This document shows positions 63,731 through 64,000 of a stretch of 64,000 bases of DNA, one piece after another. The stretch's first letter is position 1. Every line of letters starts with the position of its first letter. Where the stretch lies: the NCBI GenBank assembly GCA_021155905.1, contig JAJNBG010000022.1, positions 1 to 64,000 on the forward strand. Reading direction: 5' to 3'. Under the pieces are notes generated by a model. That model had not been told where the DNA came from. It was given only the letters and a program-made list of their open reading frames with translations, and did no database searches. A program made the position numbers and the translations under genes. The DNA comes from Bacteroidota bacterium. GTDB lineage: Bacteria > Bacteroidota > Bacteroidia > B-17B0 > Aurantibacillaceae.

Positions 63731-64000
63731 CACCATTATGATAATTCTCGGTTTTAATGGTTCCCCCTTTTTCATCGTAATAAGTCCACGTGCCTTCCTT
63801 CTGGTAATCGCCAAGCTCTTTTCTAAAGATCATGGAACCTTCTTCTTTAACACGACCGGTAGAATAAAATTCTTTTTTAATGTATTTTTTTGATTTTTTA
63901 TCTACCAGTTCAAACATGGATTCCGGTAAACCGTTTTCAAAGTATGAATTGCGTTTAAAAAGGTATTCAATGTTTTTATCATTTTCTTCTACATATTCAG
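63720..64000 (-). CDS. MORN/YwqK-type repeat protein, C-terminal fragment (5' end off the right edge)
   Basis: The minus-strand frame is open to the window edge and gives at least 92 residues; the ATG at 63917 is internal because codons for NSYFENGLPESM precede it in frame. The repeats are KKYIKKEFYSTGRVKEEGSM, KEGTWTYYDEKGGTIKTENY and an earlier YFENGLPESMF, the Y-x-x-G-(K/R)-x-x-E-G-(T/E)-W-x-x-Y pattern of MORN/YwqK-like proteins. YwqK is called a toxin-antitoxin component in Bacillus, but most such repeats in Bacteroidota have unknown roles. Truncated by the window, so length and N-terminus are unknown. Confidence 0.75.
   Translation of the reverse strand, partial: EYVEENDKNIEYLFKRNSYFENGLPESMFELVDKKSKKYIKKEFYSTGRVKEEGSMIFRKELGDYQKEGTWTYYDEKGGTIKTENYHNGEKQ

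Noticed and set aside
1-64000. tRNA genes, rRNA genes, CRISPR arrays, retrons, prophage or intact insertion sequences
   Set aside because: No clover-leaf, spacer-repeat, reverse-transcriptase, integrase or transposase sequence was found on reading the window; a tRNAscan/Infernal run would be decisive for RNA genes.

Overview
The window comes from a Bacteroidota chromosome (AT-rich, probably an environmental Flavobacteriales/Chitinophagales-like lineage; the species cannot be named from the sequence). The diagnostic signs are five secreted proteins ending in type IX secretion (T9SS) type-A sorting domains, the T9SS factors PorX and a DUF4835/PorD-like protein, Bacteroidota-only families (DUF3078, DUF6913, an RpoZ-like omega), promoters of the -33 TTTG / -7 TAnnTTTG type, weak Shine-Dalgarno use and many TTG/GTG starts. 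No rRNA, tRNA, CRISPR array, phage or intact insertion sequence was seen. Almost all of it reads as an ordered core genome; the unusual parts are one sulfur operon, one large structured repeat element and several dispersed palindromic repeats.

Layout. 1-2.5 kb: nucleotide genes purA-pyrR-dinB-pyrB (pyrB cut by the left edge). 2.6-10.5 kb: a seven-repeat T9SS cargo protein, an MBL-fold hydrolase, a rhomboid protease, a SAM-hydroxide adenosyltransferase, PhoH, a small MazG, a VWA protein and another T9SS cargo. 10.6-16 kb: a pseudouridine synthase, then wbpD-wbpB-wbpA for a diacetamido-uronic acid sugar nucleotide, queE and a 2-hydroxyacid dehydrogenase. 16-23 kb: a cargo-like protein with a cytoplasmic four-Cys module, a VanX-type dipeptidase, a SpoIIE phosphatase, EF-P, two tandem STAS-like proteins and a PIF1-type helicase. 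23-31 kb: a 1024-residue TerB/ABCG fusion, bamD-rpoZ-coaBC-porD, and a DUF3078 barrel. 31-37 kb: PorX, RsmE, AcpH, FNR, a choice-of-anchor-L T9SS protein and a 2Fe-2S ferredoxin. 37.2-37.7 kb: a gene-free, highly structured element with terminal inverted repeats. 37.7-44.8 kb: a TPR-SpoIIE phosphatase, a hypothetical, a double-OmpA protein, a TPR protein that has lost its phosphatase domain, and an M42 peptidase. 45-49 kb: tsdA-yeeE-yedE-soxB, a thiosulfate operon. 49-58.5 kb: dapA and DUF6913, T9SS cargo, DUF1801-kmo-mazG, tilS, a diheme peroxidase lipoprotein and a CPBP protease. 58.5-64 kb: an M61 peptidase, a LytS/LytTR pair, small exported or unknown proteins and a MORN-repeat protein cut by the right edge.

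How it fits together. Several genes serve the cell envelope and T9SS: BamD builds the outer membrane, PorD and PorX belong to secretion and its regulation, five cargo proteins carry the sorting domain, and the Wbp trio could feed the sugar that links cargo to the surface in known T9SS species (inference). The most distinctive metabolic unit is the four-gene minus-strand operon at 45-49 kb: a membrane-anchored TsdA-like diheme cytochrome with the diagnostic extra cysteine, two half-size YeeE/YedE sulfur-compound channels and a Tat-exported SoxB-like hydrolase, with no other sox genes in view. The most distinctive non-coding unit is the ~530-base element at 37169-37698.
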